Shown here piece after piece: positions 1-8,674 of a stretch of 64,000 bases of DNA. This DNA is from Roseivirga ehrenbergii (lineage in GTDB: Bacteria > Bacteroidota > Bacteroidia > Cytophagales > Cyclobacteriaceae): NCBI RefSeq assembly GCF_001593005.1, contig NZ_LQZQ01000012.1:62001-126000 (forward strand). Direction: 5' to 3'. The first letter of the stretch is position 1. Each line of letters begins with the position of its first letter. The position numbers were made by a program, and so were the translations under genes. Below the pieces are notes generated by a model, which ran no database searches, was not told the DNA's origin, and saw nothing but the letters and a program-made list of their open reading frames with translations.

Positions 1-1
1 A

Positions 2-247
2 GAGGCTGAAACAATTGCAAAAGTATTTTGGAAAGAAGGGTCTGAACCTGTCTTTATTGAACGTCCGGAGTTTAAAAACAATCTAGATAACTTTATATAC
101 GATATATCTAAGGCCAAAGAAGTTTTAAAATGGAGTCCTAGATATAGCTTCGAAGATATGCTTCATGATTTCATTAAAGAAGACAATGAAAATAGCTTTG
201 GCCACCTTGTTGAAAAAAGAAAACAGCTAAAAAATCAACTTAGTTAA
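2..247 (+). CDS. NAD-dependent epimerase/dehydratase, C-terminal fragment
   Basis: The reading frame is open from the window edge and stops with TAA at 245-247, giving the last 81 residues of a protein that starts outside the window. The segment YDISKAKEVLKWSPRYSFED is typical of the C-terminal substrate-binding region of extended short-chain dehydrogenases that act on nucleotide sugars, where a conserved SKA..LGW.P segment precedes the last helix. It sits 49 bases upstream of the acetyltransferase gene on the same strand, so it probably belongs to the same glycan operon and supplies an NDP-sugar intermediate. The catalytic residues are not visible here, so the exact reaction (epimerase, dehydratase or reductase) cannot be called. 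Confidence 0.75.
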   Translation, partial: EAETIAKVFWKEGSEPVFIERPEFKNNLDNFIYDISKAKEVLKWSPRYSFEDMLHDFIKEDNENSFGHLVEKRKQLKNQLS

Positions 248-296
248 TTATAAACTTTCAACTTAGTTTTTTAATCACCTTTAAAAGAGTTTAAAA

Positions 297-842
297 ATGG
301 AAATCGAAGGAATTGAATTGATGGGGGAAAACGTAAGATCCAAACTGAAATCATGTGGAGAGGGCGTAAAGCTTTATCCAATGGCTAAAATTGCGTTCCC
401 TGAAAAAGTAGAATTAGGAGCGCATGTTAAAGTGAGAGACTTTGCATTTATATTTGCTGGTGAAGGCTTAATTGTTGGGGATTACTCTGATATTCAGCCC
501 CATACGGTTGTTTGGGGTGGTGGGCTTACAGTCATTGGTGCGAGAGTCTCTACTGGGCCTGGTACCGTGTTTCTCTCAGCAACCTATTCACATGCTCCTG
601 GTTTAAGAATGGTAGATGGACTTCCAGAAGGTGCTGCTGTGGCAATTGGTGGTAAACTAGTAGTTGGAGATGATGTTTATATAGGTGCAAGGAGTGTGAT
701 CATGCCAGTTACGATTGGAGAGGGTGCTGTAATAGGTGCGGGTAGCTTTGTGAACAAGGATTGCGAGCCTTATGGTATATATGTAGGAAGCCCTGCTAAG
801 AAAATAGGAGAACGTCCTAAATTGGACCCTATTAATTGGTAA
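297..842 (+). CDS. Left-handed beta-helix acyltransferase (sugar O/N-acetyltransferase)
   Basis: This 181-residue protein has imperfect hexapeptide repeats ([LIV]-G-x-x-x-x) from about residue 30 to 155, which fold into a left-handed parallel beta-helix. It has the C-terminal GSPAKKIG motif (164-171) typical of acetyl-CoA-dependent sugar acetyltransferases. His99 in TYSHAPG is a plausible catalytic histidine. Lying between an NDP-sugar epimerase and an ATP-grasp/NeuB-like pair, it may acetylate an amino-sugar precursor of a nonulosonic acid or decorate the finished glycan. The ATG at 297 is used; Met9 is an alternative start. The family assignment is firm and the substrate is inferred from context only. 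Confidence 0.85.
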   Translation: MEIEGIELMGENVRSKLKSCGEGVKLYPMAKIAFPEKVELGAHVKVRDFAFIFAGEGLIVGDYSDIQPHTVVWGGGLTVIGARVSTGPGTVFLSATYSHAPGLRMVDGLPEGAAVAIGGKLVVGDDVYIGARSVIMPVTIGEGAVIGAGSFVNKDCEPYGIYVGSPAKKIGERPKLDPINW

Positions 843-886
843 TACATCAGTATGAGTTTATAGACCCAATAGACCAGAATAGTTAG

Positions 887-2032
887 ATGAGAAATCTTAT
901 GATTTTGGGGGCTGGCGAAATGCAGGTGCCCGTTATAAAAAGGGCTAATGATATGGGATTAGCTACTATTGTGGTCGATTTTGATGCCAATGCTCCAGGC
1001 TTTGTTTTTTCCAAAGAAAGGATTGTGGTTAGTACCAATGATTTTGAATCGATTCTAAAAATAGCAAAAGATAGACAAATAGATGGTATTCTTACTACCT
1101 CGGATTATCCTGTACGAGTTGTCGCTAAAGTAGCCAGACACTTGGGCCTAAAGGCAATGTCGGAGAAGGTGGCTGAGTTGTGTACCAATAAATATCTTCA
1201 AAGGAGTTTTTTTAAGGAAAATGGAATTAGAACTCCTTGCTTTAGGCAAATAGAGTCTTTGGAAGACTTGTTACATATAGATCACTTTCCATCGATCATT
1301 AAGCCTATAGATTCTTCAGCTAGTAGGGGTGTAAAGAAAGTAAATAACCGCCAAGAGTTAGATAGTCAATACAGAGTAGCTATGTCATTTTCTAAAATGT
1401 CTAAGGTTATTGTTGAGGATTACATTGAAGGCCGAGAATATAGTGTTGAAGGCTTAAGTCAGAACGGGATAACTCATATTATTGCTATAACAGAGAAAAC
1501 CACCCTTGGGGAAGAACATGGGTATTTTGTTGAAGATAACCACCTAATACCTGCTCAAGTTACGGAAGAAGAAGAAAGGTTAATAAAAGCTGAGGTGTTA
1601 AACGCAATAGGTAAAATGGGCATTGATAACTGTCCAACACATACTGAAGTAAAACTAAATGAACAAGGAGCTTTTATAATTGAAATTGCATGTAGGTTAG
1701 GTGGTGATTACATTACATCAGACTTGGTTCCACTAGCCACTGGCATAGATATGCTAGAAGCTTTGATTAAAACCTCCATGGGGGATGCAGTTGATCCACT
1801 CCCTTCAATATCAAAGGTGGCTTCTATTCAATTCTTGAATACTAAAAATTACGATCGATGCTGTGAGTTTGTAAAAAACGCTAGTGAGCATATTATCAGA
1901 TCTGAGGTAAAAAATTACCATGCCAATGTGATTACTAGTTCAATGAACAGGATGGGCTATATTTTACTTCAAACAAATACAATTGATGAAATGAATAAGA
2001 CCCTCGCTAAAAGTAGAGAAGTAATTGTTTAA
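887..2032 (+). CDS. ATP-grasp ligase of the nonulosonate cluster
   Basis: This 381-residue protein has an N-terminal pre-ATP-grasp Rossmann-like domain beginning MILGAGEMQ, related in layout to PurK and carbamoyl-phosphate synthase. An ATP-grasp domain follows at about residues 100-290: IIKPIDSSASRGV is the nucleotide-binding lysine/glycine segment, IVEDYIEGREYSVEG the ATP-binding strand, and IIEIACRLGGD carries the metal-binding Glu and Arg. Such enzymes join a carboxylate to an amine, thiol or other nucleophile through an acyl-phosphate. It is followed after 15 bases by the PseI-like synthase, so it probably acts on the same sugar, for example attaching an amino acid or other acid to an amino group. 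That role is inference; ligase chemistry is established for the fold. Confidence 0.85.
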   Translation: MRNLMILGAGEMQVPVIKRANDMGLATIVVDFDANAPGFVFSKERIVVSTNDFESILKIAKDRQIDGILTTSDYPVRVVAKVARHLGLKAMSEKVAELCTNKYLQRSFFKENGIRTPCFRQIESLEDLLHIDHFPSIIKPIDSSASRGVKKVNNRQELDSQYRVAMSFSKMSKVIVEDYIEGREYSVEGLSQNGITHIIAITEKTTLGEEHGYFVEDNHLIPAQVTEEEERLIKAEVLNAIGKMGIDNCPTHTEVKLNEQGAFIIEIACRLGGDYITSDLVPLATGIDMLEALIKTSMGDAVDPLPSISKVASIQFLNTKNYDRCCEFVKNASEHIIRSEVKNYHANVITSSMNRMGYILLQTNTIDEMNKTLAKSREVIV

Positions 2033-2047
2033 TGACCTTAGAAAAAA

Positions 2048-3100
2048 ATGGCAAATCAAATTAGTATAGGAGAAAGATTAATAGGAACTGAACAGAGTCC
2101 GTTCATTATTGCTGAAATGTCGGGTAACCATAATCAGTCTTTAGAGCGAGCACTAGAAATAGTCGATGCAGCCGCTGAATGTGGGGTTGACGCAATTAAG
2201 TTACAAACTTATACAGCGGATACCATCACGATGAAAGGAGCCTATAAAATTGTTCATGATAACCCTGAATGGAATGGGAAAGAGTTGTATGACCTTTATA
2301 AGGAGGCATATACTCCTTGGGAATGGCATGCGCCAATAATGCAAAGAGCAGCCGAAAAAGGGCTAATATGTTTCAGTTCTCCATTTGATGAAACTTCTGT
2401 AGACTTTTTAGAGACGCTAAATGTTCCCGCATATAAAATAGCCTCATTTGAGAACTCTCATCACCCACTTTTACAGAAAGTGGCGCAAACAGGAAAACCC
2501 GTAATTATGTCTACCGGGGTATCTAATGTGTCTGAAATTGATGAGAGTATTAGGGTGTTGAGAGAAAATGGGTGTGAGGACCTTATTATTTTGAAATGTA
2601 CGAGCACTTATCCAGCCACACCAGAGAATACAAATTTGCGAACAATTCCTCATATGAAAGATTTGTATAAATGTCATATTGGTTTATCTGATCATACAAT
2701 GGGAATCGGTATTCCAATTGCAGCTGTTGCCTTTGGTGCGGTACTAATTGAAAAGCATTTTACTTTATCAAGGGCAGAAGGCGGGGTGGATGCCGCGTTT
2801 TCGATGGAGCCAGCAGAAATGAAAAGCCTTGTTGTAGAGTCCAAAAGAGCATGGCAAGGGTTAGGAGAAGTTAAATATGGTATCCAGAAGGCGGAAAGAG
2901 ACAGTGTCTTTTATAAGCGATCAATTTACATCGCTACAGACCTTAAGGCTGGAGATGTATTGACAGCTGAGAATATCAGGGTAATCCGGCCTGGTTTAGG
3001 CTTGATACCTAAGTATTATGAATTGACTTTAGGAAAGAAAGTTAATAGTGACTTGAAAAAGGGGACACCCCTCACTTGGGGTCTCTTAATGTCAGAGTAA
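2048..3100 (+). CDS. pseI: Pseudaminic-acid-type nonulosonate synthase (NeuB/PseI family)
   Basis: The protein has 350 residues, matching NeuB/PseI length. A TIM-barrel synthase domain occupies about residues 1-275 with FIIAEMSGNHN, DAIKLQTYTADT, CFSSPFDETSVDFLE, CTSTYPATPENTNL and GLSDHTMGIGI. A C-terminal SAF/antifreeze-like domain (about 285-350) contains KRSIYIATDLKAGD and IRPGLGLIPKY. The family condenses phosphoenolpyruvate with a 6-carbon 2,4-diacetamido sugar or N-acetylmannosamine to form a 9-carbon alpha-keto sugar acid. The EMSGNHN form and the YTPWEWH segment favour the pseudaminic acid synthase branch over sialic or legionaminic acid synthases, from memory of the family. Together with the cytidylyltransferase at 7909 this shows that a nonulosonic acid is made and activated here. 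Confidence 0.88.
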   Translation: MANQISIGERLIGTEQSPFIIAEMSGNHNQSLERALEIVDAAAECGVDAIKLQTYTADTITMKGAYKIVHDNPEWNGKELYDLYKEAYTPWEWHAPIMQRAAEKGLICFSSPFDETSVDFLETLNVPAYKIASFENSHHPLLQKVAQTGKPVIMSTGVSNVSEIDESIRVLRENGCEDLIILKCTSTYPATPENTNLRTIPHMKDLYKCHIGLSDHTMGIGIPIAAVAFGAVLIEKHFTLSRAEGGVDAAFSMEPAEMKSLVVESKRAWQGLGEVKYGIQKAERDSVFYKRSIYIATDLKAGDVLTAENIRVIRPGLGLIPKYYELTLGKKVNSDLKKGTPLTWGLLMSE

Positions 3101-3127
3101 TAGTTTTAAGACAGTTTTTCGTCACGT

Positions 3128-4528
3128 ATGAAGAGTATAAATACCCTAGTTGTAAATTTCGAGAATGCTTATGCACTAAAAGGACTTCCTTTTTTTCAGA
3201 AAGAACTTCCTGGTTTTAAAGTGGTGGGTTTAGTGGCGAGAAATATAGACTTGAGCGTTCATACGCAATATGCACAATTACCTATTTATGAAAAGAATTT
3301 GTCCATTGATAATCTGATTAATTACAGCCCAAAGTCTGATTTTTCTGCTCCTTTACAAGAATACCTATTGCCTTTTGAAGAACAGATTCATTACCATGTA
3401 AACAGGTATTTCGACACTACTTTGGCTTTTGATTATTCTTTAATAAGACAGAAAATCATTTATTATGCGCTAGATATCATAAAGAATACACAAGCAGGCC
3501 TACTGTATTTTGGAGTAACGCCTCATGACCCTTTAAGTTACCTGCTATGCCTAATTGGACATCATTTAGGTATAAAAGTGGTGATACTATCAAGGTGTGA
3601 TGCTTTGAATAGCTACCAGCTTTATGAAGAGATTGGAGATCATATAAATTACGTAAAAAATGCTCCTCAAGAACTTGATAGTGGAGTAGTGAAGTACAAG
3701 CACAAGCATGTAGAAAGTTCATTATTGGCGTTAACCAAGTCAGAACCTTCCTACATGGTAAAGCAAAAACGTGATGGAGGAAGCTTGATGAAAAAGCTGA
3801 GGTATAATCTTTTTGTTAAGAAGAGAGTGACTTTATCTGGTTGGCAACGGTATAAAAAGAAAAAGGCTCAGAAGAACGTTTATACGGATTTGGTAAGTAT
3901 TTCTAATGAAAATGAACTTAAATCACTTGAGAAAAAGATTTTATATTTTCCACTTCATTTTCAACCTGAGTTGACTACTTCACCAGATGGAGGAATGTTT
4001 TCCCAACAGTGGTCCGCTATAAAGGCTGTTGCAGATAATTTCAAAGAGGGGTATGTCATTCTAGTTAAAGAGCATCCTTCACAGTTCCTTATAAATTCGA
4101 AACATGTAAGGAGTGAGCTGTTTTATAAAGGGATACTTTCCATTGGGTCTAATATAAAGTTAGTTTCACTTGATTTATCCTCAGAAAAAATTTTAAAACA
4201 AACATCAGGCGTAATTACAATAACTGGAACTGTTGGTTTTGAAGCTATTCTTAATGAAAAGCCAGTGCTGTTTTTTGGAGATGCCAAGTATAATACAATC
4301 AGAGGAGCTTTTAATTTTTTGAAAGAGGGTGATTTGGCCGTGTTTGCTCAGCATGTTGACGGTGCGCAAACCTTCAATAAGAGTGAAGTGATTAACGATT
4401 TTATGAAATTGGCAGAGTCAAAATTTTATTTTTGTTACGATAAGAAAGAAGCTCATGAAGTTCGCCATCTAAAGGCAATAAAGGCTCTTTTATCAGAATA
4501 TCAAACGTATATGTATTCTACCCTCTGA
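3128..4528 (+). CDS. GT-B-type capsule/CDP-glycerol transferase-like protein
   Basis: This 466-residue cytoplasmic protein has no signal peptide. The C-terminal half (about 275-420) contains ILYFPLHFQPE, VILVKEHPSQF, LKQTSGVITITGTVGFEAI and EKPVLFFGDAKY. This set of motifs is shared by Capsule_synth and CDP-glycerol glycerophosphotransferase-like GT-B enzymes, where the KEHP segment and the TxSGTxG-like loop bind the activated donor. The N-terminal half is not recognised. It follows the nonulosonate synthase by 27 bases and precedes three glycosyltransferases, so a transferase using the CMP-nonulosonate donor is a reasonable guess, since sialyltransferase-like families share this architecture. 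The donor is inferred; the GT-B fold call is moderately firm. Confidence 0.65.
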   Translation: MKSINTLVVNFENAYALKGLPFFQKELPGFKVVGLVARNIDLSVHTQYAQLPIYEKNLSIDNLINYSPKSDFSAPLQEYLLPFEEQIHYHVNRYFDTTLAFDYSLIRQKIIYYALDIIKNTQAGLLYFGVTPHDPLSYLLCLIGHHLGIKVVILSRCDALNSYQLYEEIGDHINYVKNAPQELDSGVVKYKHKHVESSLLALTKSEPSYMVKQKRDGGSLMKKLRYNLFVKKRVTLSGWQRYKKKKAQKNVYTDLVSISNENELKSLEKKILYFPLHFQPELTTSPDGGMFSQQWSAIKAVADNFKEGYVILVKEHPSQFLINSKHVRSELFYKGILSIGSNIKLVSLDLSSEKILKQTSGVITITGTVGFEAILNEKPVLFFGDAKYNTIRGAFNFLKEGDLAVFAQHVDGAQTFNKSEVINDFMKLAESKFYFCYDKKEAHEVRHLKAIKALLSEYQTYMYSTL

Positions 4529-4537
4529 TTGATATAA

Positions 4538-5722
4538 ATGAAAGTTCTCTTTTATTCCTATAAGTCTTGTTATAGTGGTAAATCATATGGTGGGGCGGAG
4601 AGGTCAATGACTTTACTTGCGGAGTCATTAGTTCATTTAGATTGTGAAGTACATTATCTGTCAGGTGTAGACAATGTAAGATTTTCCTTTCCAAAAATCG
4701 ATTTCAAGAATGGGGTAATAGTGCATTTTTTGCCAATATTCAGATTGCCCTTTATGAGTATTTCTTTTATTAGGAAACTTAGTGAGTTGATAAGGACGAG
4801 GATATTCTATTCTTATATGAGTCTTAAGTTTAGGGATTTCAACATAGTTTGTGTTTGTAATGAATACCCAGCTTTATATCAAATGGTAAATTGGAGGGTT
4901 TCAAATAAACTCAAGTGTCGCATAGTTTATAGAACAGCGGGTCTATATTGGCATAATAATATTTTAAAGAACTATCCATTCCTGCGAGAGAAAATCGAGT
5001 GGTCATTTAATTACGTTGATTCTGTTAATTTCATTTCTCAAGAAATGAAAAGATCTTTTTTAAAAATAAAGGACAAGCATTATTATGACTTTGATTTAAT
5101 GGATCAGTTCATTCTTGATATTGGGGTTAAGTTTAATAGTAAAAATACTTGGGTAGTAAATGGTGAATCACCTTATACCATAGTAATGGTTGCTCGCTTT
5201 AGCGATTATGCCAAAAGGCAAGATGTTCTAATGGAGGCGTTTAGAATCTGGAATAATTCAAATTCGAGATTGATATTTTTCGGAGATGGCCCAATGCTTG
5301 ACCATTATAAGAAGATTATTAATAATGACTTATTCTTATCTGAGCACGTTGAATTAAGAGGGTTTGTTGAGCCAGTTAAAGTTAAAGAACAACTTTTGAA
5401 AGCTCATTTGTTTGCTTTATGTACAGATTACGAGGGAGTTCCTAAGTCTGTATTAGAGGCCATGTCAATTGGTATTCCCGTTTTAGTTTCAGACATCGAG
5501 GCACATAACTCTATTATAGAGCACGGAGAAAATGGGTTTGTAGCTAGTAATGTCCCTGAATTATGGAAGGAAGAATTAAGTAGGATTTATGAGTTGACAT
5601 CGGATCAACTTAGCCTTATTTCTAAAAATGCCATGTTTTATATCCAATCACATCATTCATTAGAAAATAGTGCAAATAAATACCTTTCGGAGTTTAAACG
5701 AATCGTTGACTTGCCTAGATGA
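4538..5722 (+). CDS. Glycosyltransferase family 4
   Basis: This 394-residue retaining GT-B glycosyltransferase has an N-terminal acceptor domain with the glycine-rich YGGAERSMTLLAESL motif near residue 15. The C-terminal donor domain has MVARFSDYAKRQDVLMEAF, LIFFGDGPM and the DYEGVPKSVLEAMSIGIP motif, with the donor-binding glutamate near 299. It is cytoplasmic or membrane-associated and adds one sugar to the lipid-linked glycan. Its last four bases overlap the next gene (ATGA), showing tight translational coupling. The gene is visibly AT-rich: bases 5041-5100 contain 12 G or C out of 60. That fits recent exchange of glycosyltransferase genes in surface glycan loci. Donor and linkage cannot be read from the sequence. 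Confidence 0.88.
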   Translation: MKVLFYSYKSCYSGKSYGGAERSMTLLAESLVHLDCEVHYLSGVDNVRFSFPKIDFKNGVIVHFLPIFRLPFMSISFIRKLSELIRTRIFYSYMSLKFRDFNIVCVCNEYPALYQMVNWRVSNKLKCRIVYRTAGLYWHNNILKNYPFLREKIEWSFNYVDSVNFISQEMKRSFLKIKDKHYYDFDLMDQFILDIGVKFNSKNTWVVNGESPYTIVMVARFSDYAKRQDVLMEAFRIWNNSNSRLIFFGDGPMLDHYKKIINNDLFLSEHVELRGFVEPVKVKEQLLKAHLFALCTDYEGVPKSVLEAMSIGIPVLVSDIEAHNSIIEHGENGFVASNVPELWKEELSRIYELTSDQLSLISKNAMFYIQSHHSLENSANKYLSEFKRIVDLPR

Positions 5723-6795
5723 AAATTATTCTCATCAACGCCCATTATACTCATATCCTTGGGGGCTCAGAAATTCAGTGTCATCAAATTGCCCAAGGAC
5801 TAACCGAATTGGGTATTGATGTCACCTATCTTGCTGTTGGAGGCTATGATGACGCTGCTGATCTTCCTTATAAACTACTCCATGTAGAAAAGAACTCAAC
5901 TTCAATTATTAAGGCCTGCAAGGAACTTCAACCTCACTTGATTTATTGGCGATTCAATAAAAATTTATTGGCATCAATTATCAATGAGATTAAAGTGCTT
6001 AATATTAAAATTGTTTTCTCTGTAAGTCATATTCATGATTTAAAACCCTTTGCCTATAAGCCCATACCCAATTTGAGCGTTTTGTCTCGCACTAAAAGGA
6101 GATTGGCCCACCTAGTTAAAGGAATCCAGTTTCAAAAGGCCTTTAAGAAAGTGGATGGTGTAATTTGTAATAACGAAGAACATTTAGGCCACATCACTCA
6201 CGCCAATAAAGTATATATTCCTAACTCTCCTTTTTTAGAATACGAAGAATTTACTTGGCCAAGATCTTATGTGGTTTGGGTTGGGAATATTAAGGCCCAT
6301 AAACATCCTGAGTTATTTGTCGAGTTAGCAAAGTCGTTAACTGGGAGAGGAGTTGATTTTTTAATGGTTGGTGACATTCAGCAACAGGCTTATGAGTACT
6401 TCAACACATCGAGAGAGTTACCCGGAAACTTTCATTTTCTAGGTTCGAAATCGGTTTTTGAAACGAATGGCATCATTAAAACTTCTATGCTTTTGGTACA
6501 CACTTGCGAACCCGAGGGTTTCCCAAATGTGTTTTTACAGGCTTGGGGCTTTAGTAAGCCAGTGATATCCCTTTTCTTCGATCCAGGTGGGGTTATTTTG
6601 AATGAGGATGTTGGTTTTGTTTCGGGTGATTTTGAAACCATGGTGGATCAAGTTTACAAATTGTTGGAAAACGATTCTCAACGACAAGAGATAGGAGCAA
6701 GAGCAACCTCAATGATCCAGCGTAAATTTGTAAAAGAGGTAAACGTTCAGAAACTCGTTTCCTTCTGCGATAGTATTCTGGACTTTAAAGTATGA
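5719..6795 (+). CDS. Glycosyltransferase family 4
   Basis: This 358-residue GT-B protein starts MKIILINAHYTHILGGSEIQ, the usual GT4 N-terminus in which a GGSE loop contacts the acceptor and donor. The C-terminal domain contains YVVWVGNIKAHKHPELFVEL, FLMVGDIQ and the donor motif PEGFPNVFLQAWGFSKP, with its glutamate near residue 266. It overlaps the preceding gene by 4 bases and is followed by another glycosyltransferase 25 bases on, so three such enzymes act in series in this operon. It is expected to extend the same oligosaccharide repeat unit at the inner face of the cytoplasmic membrane. Specific sugar and linkage are unknown. Confidence 0.87.
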   Translation: MKIILINAHYTHILGGSEIQCHQIAQGLTELGIDVTYLAVGGYDDAADLPYKLLHVEKNSTSIIKACKELQPHLIYWRFNKNLLASIINEIKVLNIKIVFSVSHIHDLKPFAYKPIPNLSVLSRTKRRLAHLVKGIQFQKAFKKVDGVICNNEEHLGHITHANKVYIPNSPFLEYEEFTWPRSYVVWVGNIKAHKHPELFVELAKSLTGRGVDFLMVGDIQQQAYEYFNTSRELPGNFHFLGSKSVFETNGIIKTSMLLVHTCEPEGFPNVFLQAWGFSKPVISLFFDPGGVILNEDVGFVSGDFETMVDQVYKLLENDSQRQEIGARATSMIQRKFVKEVNVQKLVSFCDSILDFKV

Positions 6796-6820
6796 AATCA
6801 ACTACGTTCAAAGACTAATA

Positions 6821-7909
6821 ATGAAGCTGAATGAGCACTTACTTTTTTTAACGGATGGAGTTATAAGCTCTAATCGTGCAAGTGCAATACATGTTCGGAA
6901 TTTACTTCCTCATTTAAAAACCAACACCAAGAAACTTTCCCTACTGTCTCAAAGTGACGGTGTCAGCAAAAACCTGGAAGAGGGACATTTTACCGTAAGT
7001 ATCCCCAGCTACAAAGGGAAGCTGATTTTATTACTTCTTAAAATAAGAGGTCAACTCAAGCGAATCAATCCAGAAGTCATCTATTCAAGGTTCGTATTGC
7101 TACCTCTTATCAATAAGCAAATTCCATATGTGGTCGAACTACACGATGATGCATGGAATAAGGGATTCCTTTATAAAATGGCCTTTCAGAATGCTATTGG
7201 GAGTAATTCCTGTTTGGGTTTTGTTGGCATTACTGAAAAGATAAAAGAGGATTTTAGAATAGAATTTCCTACCTCTAAAAAATCAATTGTGGTAATTCCT
7301 GATGCCGCCAATGTGCCTTCAGTGGATTATGTGCCAAGCTATAAAAAGCAAACGAGGCTAAATATCGCCTATGTAGGTTCCTTCCATCAGGGAAAAGGGA
7401 TTGAAGTTATTTTGCCATTGGCTGAAGCCATGCCAGAACATACTTTCATACTTATTGGAGAACCTTCTTCAATTGTGACTACAAAAATTCAAGATAGAAA
7501 CCTTAACAATGTTGAGCTTAAAGGCTTTGTATCACAAAGGGATATTTGGAAAGAAATGATGAATATTGACATTTGCTTACTGCCTAATCAAGCAGATGTG
7601 AGAACGGGTAAGAAATCAAATATTGGAAAATATACCTCTCCATTAAAAATGTTTGAATACATGTCGTATTCAAAGCCAATAATTGCCTCTGACCTTCCTG
7701 TTTTAAAAGAAGTTTTGGACGGTAAGATAGCCATTTTTGCTGCGCCAGATAATATTCATGAATGGATACAGGCAATCAATGAATTATCTTCACCTGAAAA
7801 AAGAGAGGCCCTAGGACAAAGAGCCTACTTAAGATTCATTGAAAATTACACTTGGGAGAAGAGATCAGAACGTATATTAGCTTTTATAAATGAGCAATTA
7901 GAAAAATAA
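6821..7909 (+). CDS. Glycosyltransferase family 4
   Basis: This 362-residue GT-B enzyme has an N-terminal region with SSNRASAIHVRNLLPHLK. The C-terminal Rossmann domain contains IAYVGSFHQGKGIEVILPL, FILIGEP and a donor-binding region SPLKMFEYMSYSKPIIASDL around residues 272-291. The SPLKMFEYMS form is common in Bacteroidota GT4 enzymes of glycan loci. Its stop codon TAA at 7907-7909 overlaps the start ATG of the CMP-sugar synthetase by one base, which ties this transferase to the nonulosonate genes. It may build the glycan that receives the nonulosonic acid. The glycosyltransferase role is well supported; the donor is not known. Confidence 0.86.
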   Translation: MKLNEHLLFLTDGVISSNRASAIHVRNLLPHLKTNTKKLSLLSQSDGVSKNLEEGHFTVSIPSYKGKLILLLLKIRGQLKRINPEVIYSRFVLLPLINKQIPYVVELHDDAWNKGFLYKMAFQNAIGSNSCLGFVGITEKIKEDFRIEFPTSKKSIVVIPDAANVPSVDYVPSYKKQTRLNIAYVGSFHQGKGIEVILPLAEAMPEHTFILIGEPSSIVTTKIQDRNLNNVELKGFVSQRDIWKEMMNIDICLLPNQADVRTGKKSNIGKYTSPLKMFEYMSYSKPIIASDLPVLKEVLDGKIAIFAAPDNIHEWIQAINELSSPEKREALGQRAYLRFIENYTWEKRSERILAFINEQLEK

Positions 7910-8658
7910 TGAATGTAGCCATTATCACTGCCCGAGCAGGCAGTAAATCCATAATCAATAAGAATATTTTAGAGGTCAAGGGCAAGCCGTTGATCTATTA
8001 TCCAATTAAAGCATCATTAGATGCGCTTAAGATTGATAAAATTTTTGTGTCCACTGATGGGGAAGGTATAGCTGCCGCAGCTGAAAAGTATGGTGCTACC
8101 GTTATTCCTCGCCCCGATGAACTGGGCGCAGACAGCATTAATCACGGTGATGTAATTAAACATGCTGTGGAATGGGTAGATGAACGTTATGATAACCTCG
8201 AAAACGTAGTGCTTCTTCTCGGAAATACAGTCTATATCGATGGAAGCATTATTGACAAATGTCTTCAAAAGTTGGATGATGAAAACGAGTTGGATTCTTG
8301 TATGACCGTATGGGAAGCACAGGATGACCATCCACTTCGAGCAATGGAGATTGCTGAAAACGGTTTGTTAAGGCCGTATGGGAATGTAGAACGCAATGTA
8401 TCTACCGAAAGACAATCTTACCAGAAGGCTTATTACTACGACCAAGGAGTATGGGCATTTAGAAAATACACCGTACAAAGTCATGACGGGCCAAATCCTT
8501 GGTGGTGGATGGGTAAGAAGTCGGCTCCAATCATTCGTACTTGGGTTACCGGACGCGATATCCATACTTATTTCGATGTGGGTATCAGCGAATGGTGGTT
8601 AGAAGGGTTAGATAAAATCAAAGAAGCACTAAAAAAATCTTCTGAAAATGGTTTGTAA
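7909..8658 (+). CDS. CMP-nonulosonate cytidylyltransferase (NeuA/PseF-like)
   Basis: This 249-residue protein belongs to the acylneuraminate/KDO cytidylyltransferase family. It opens with the CTP-binding P-loop-like motif IITARAGSKSIINKN and continues with KPLIYYPI, KIFVSTDGEGIAAAAEKYGA, VIPRPDELGAD and a C-terminal GRDIHTYFDVGISEW segment that contains metal-binding aspartates. The family transfers CMP from CTP to the anomeric hydroxyl of a nonulosonic acid. In the same operon as the PseI-type synthase, it is the expected activating enzyme (PseF or LegF role). It overlaps the upstream glycosyltransferase by one base and lies 16 bases from the MBOAT gene. PseF versus LegF versus NeuA cannot be separated here with confidence. 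Confidence 0.85.
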   Translation: MNVAIITARAGSKSIINKNILEVKGKPLIYYPIKASLDALKIDKIFVSTDGEGIAAAAEKYGATVIPRPDELGADSINHGDVIKHAVEWVDERYDNLENVVLLLGNTVYIDGSIIDKCLQKLDDENELDSCMTVWEAQDDHPLRAMEIAENGLLRPYGNVERNVSTERQSYQKAYYYDQGVWAFRKYTVQSHDGPNPWWWMGKKSAPIIRTWVTGRDIHTYFDVGISEWWLEGLDKIKEALKKSSENGL

Positions 8659-8674
8659 TCGATTCTAGAATTAG

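Noticed and set aside
8396-8602. Second frame on the + strand inside the CMP-sugar synthetase gene
   Set aside because: It is an out-of-frame stretch of an intact gene with full family motifs.
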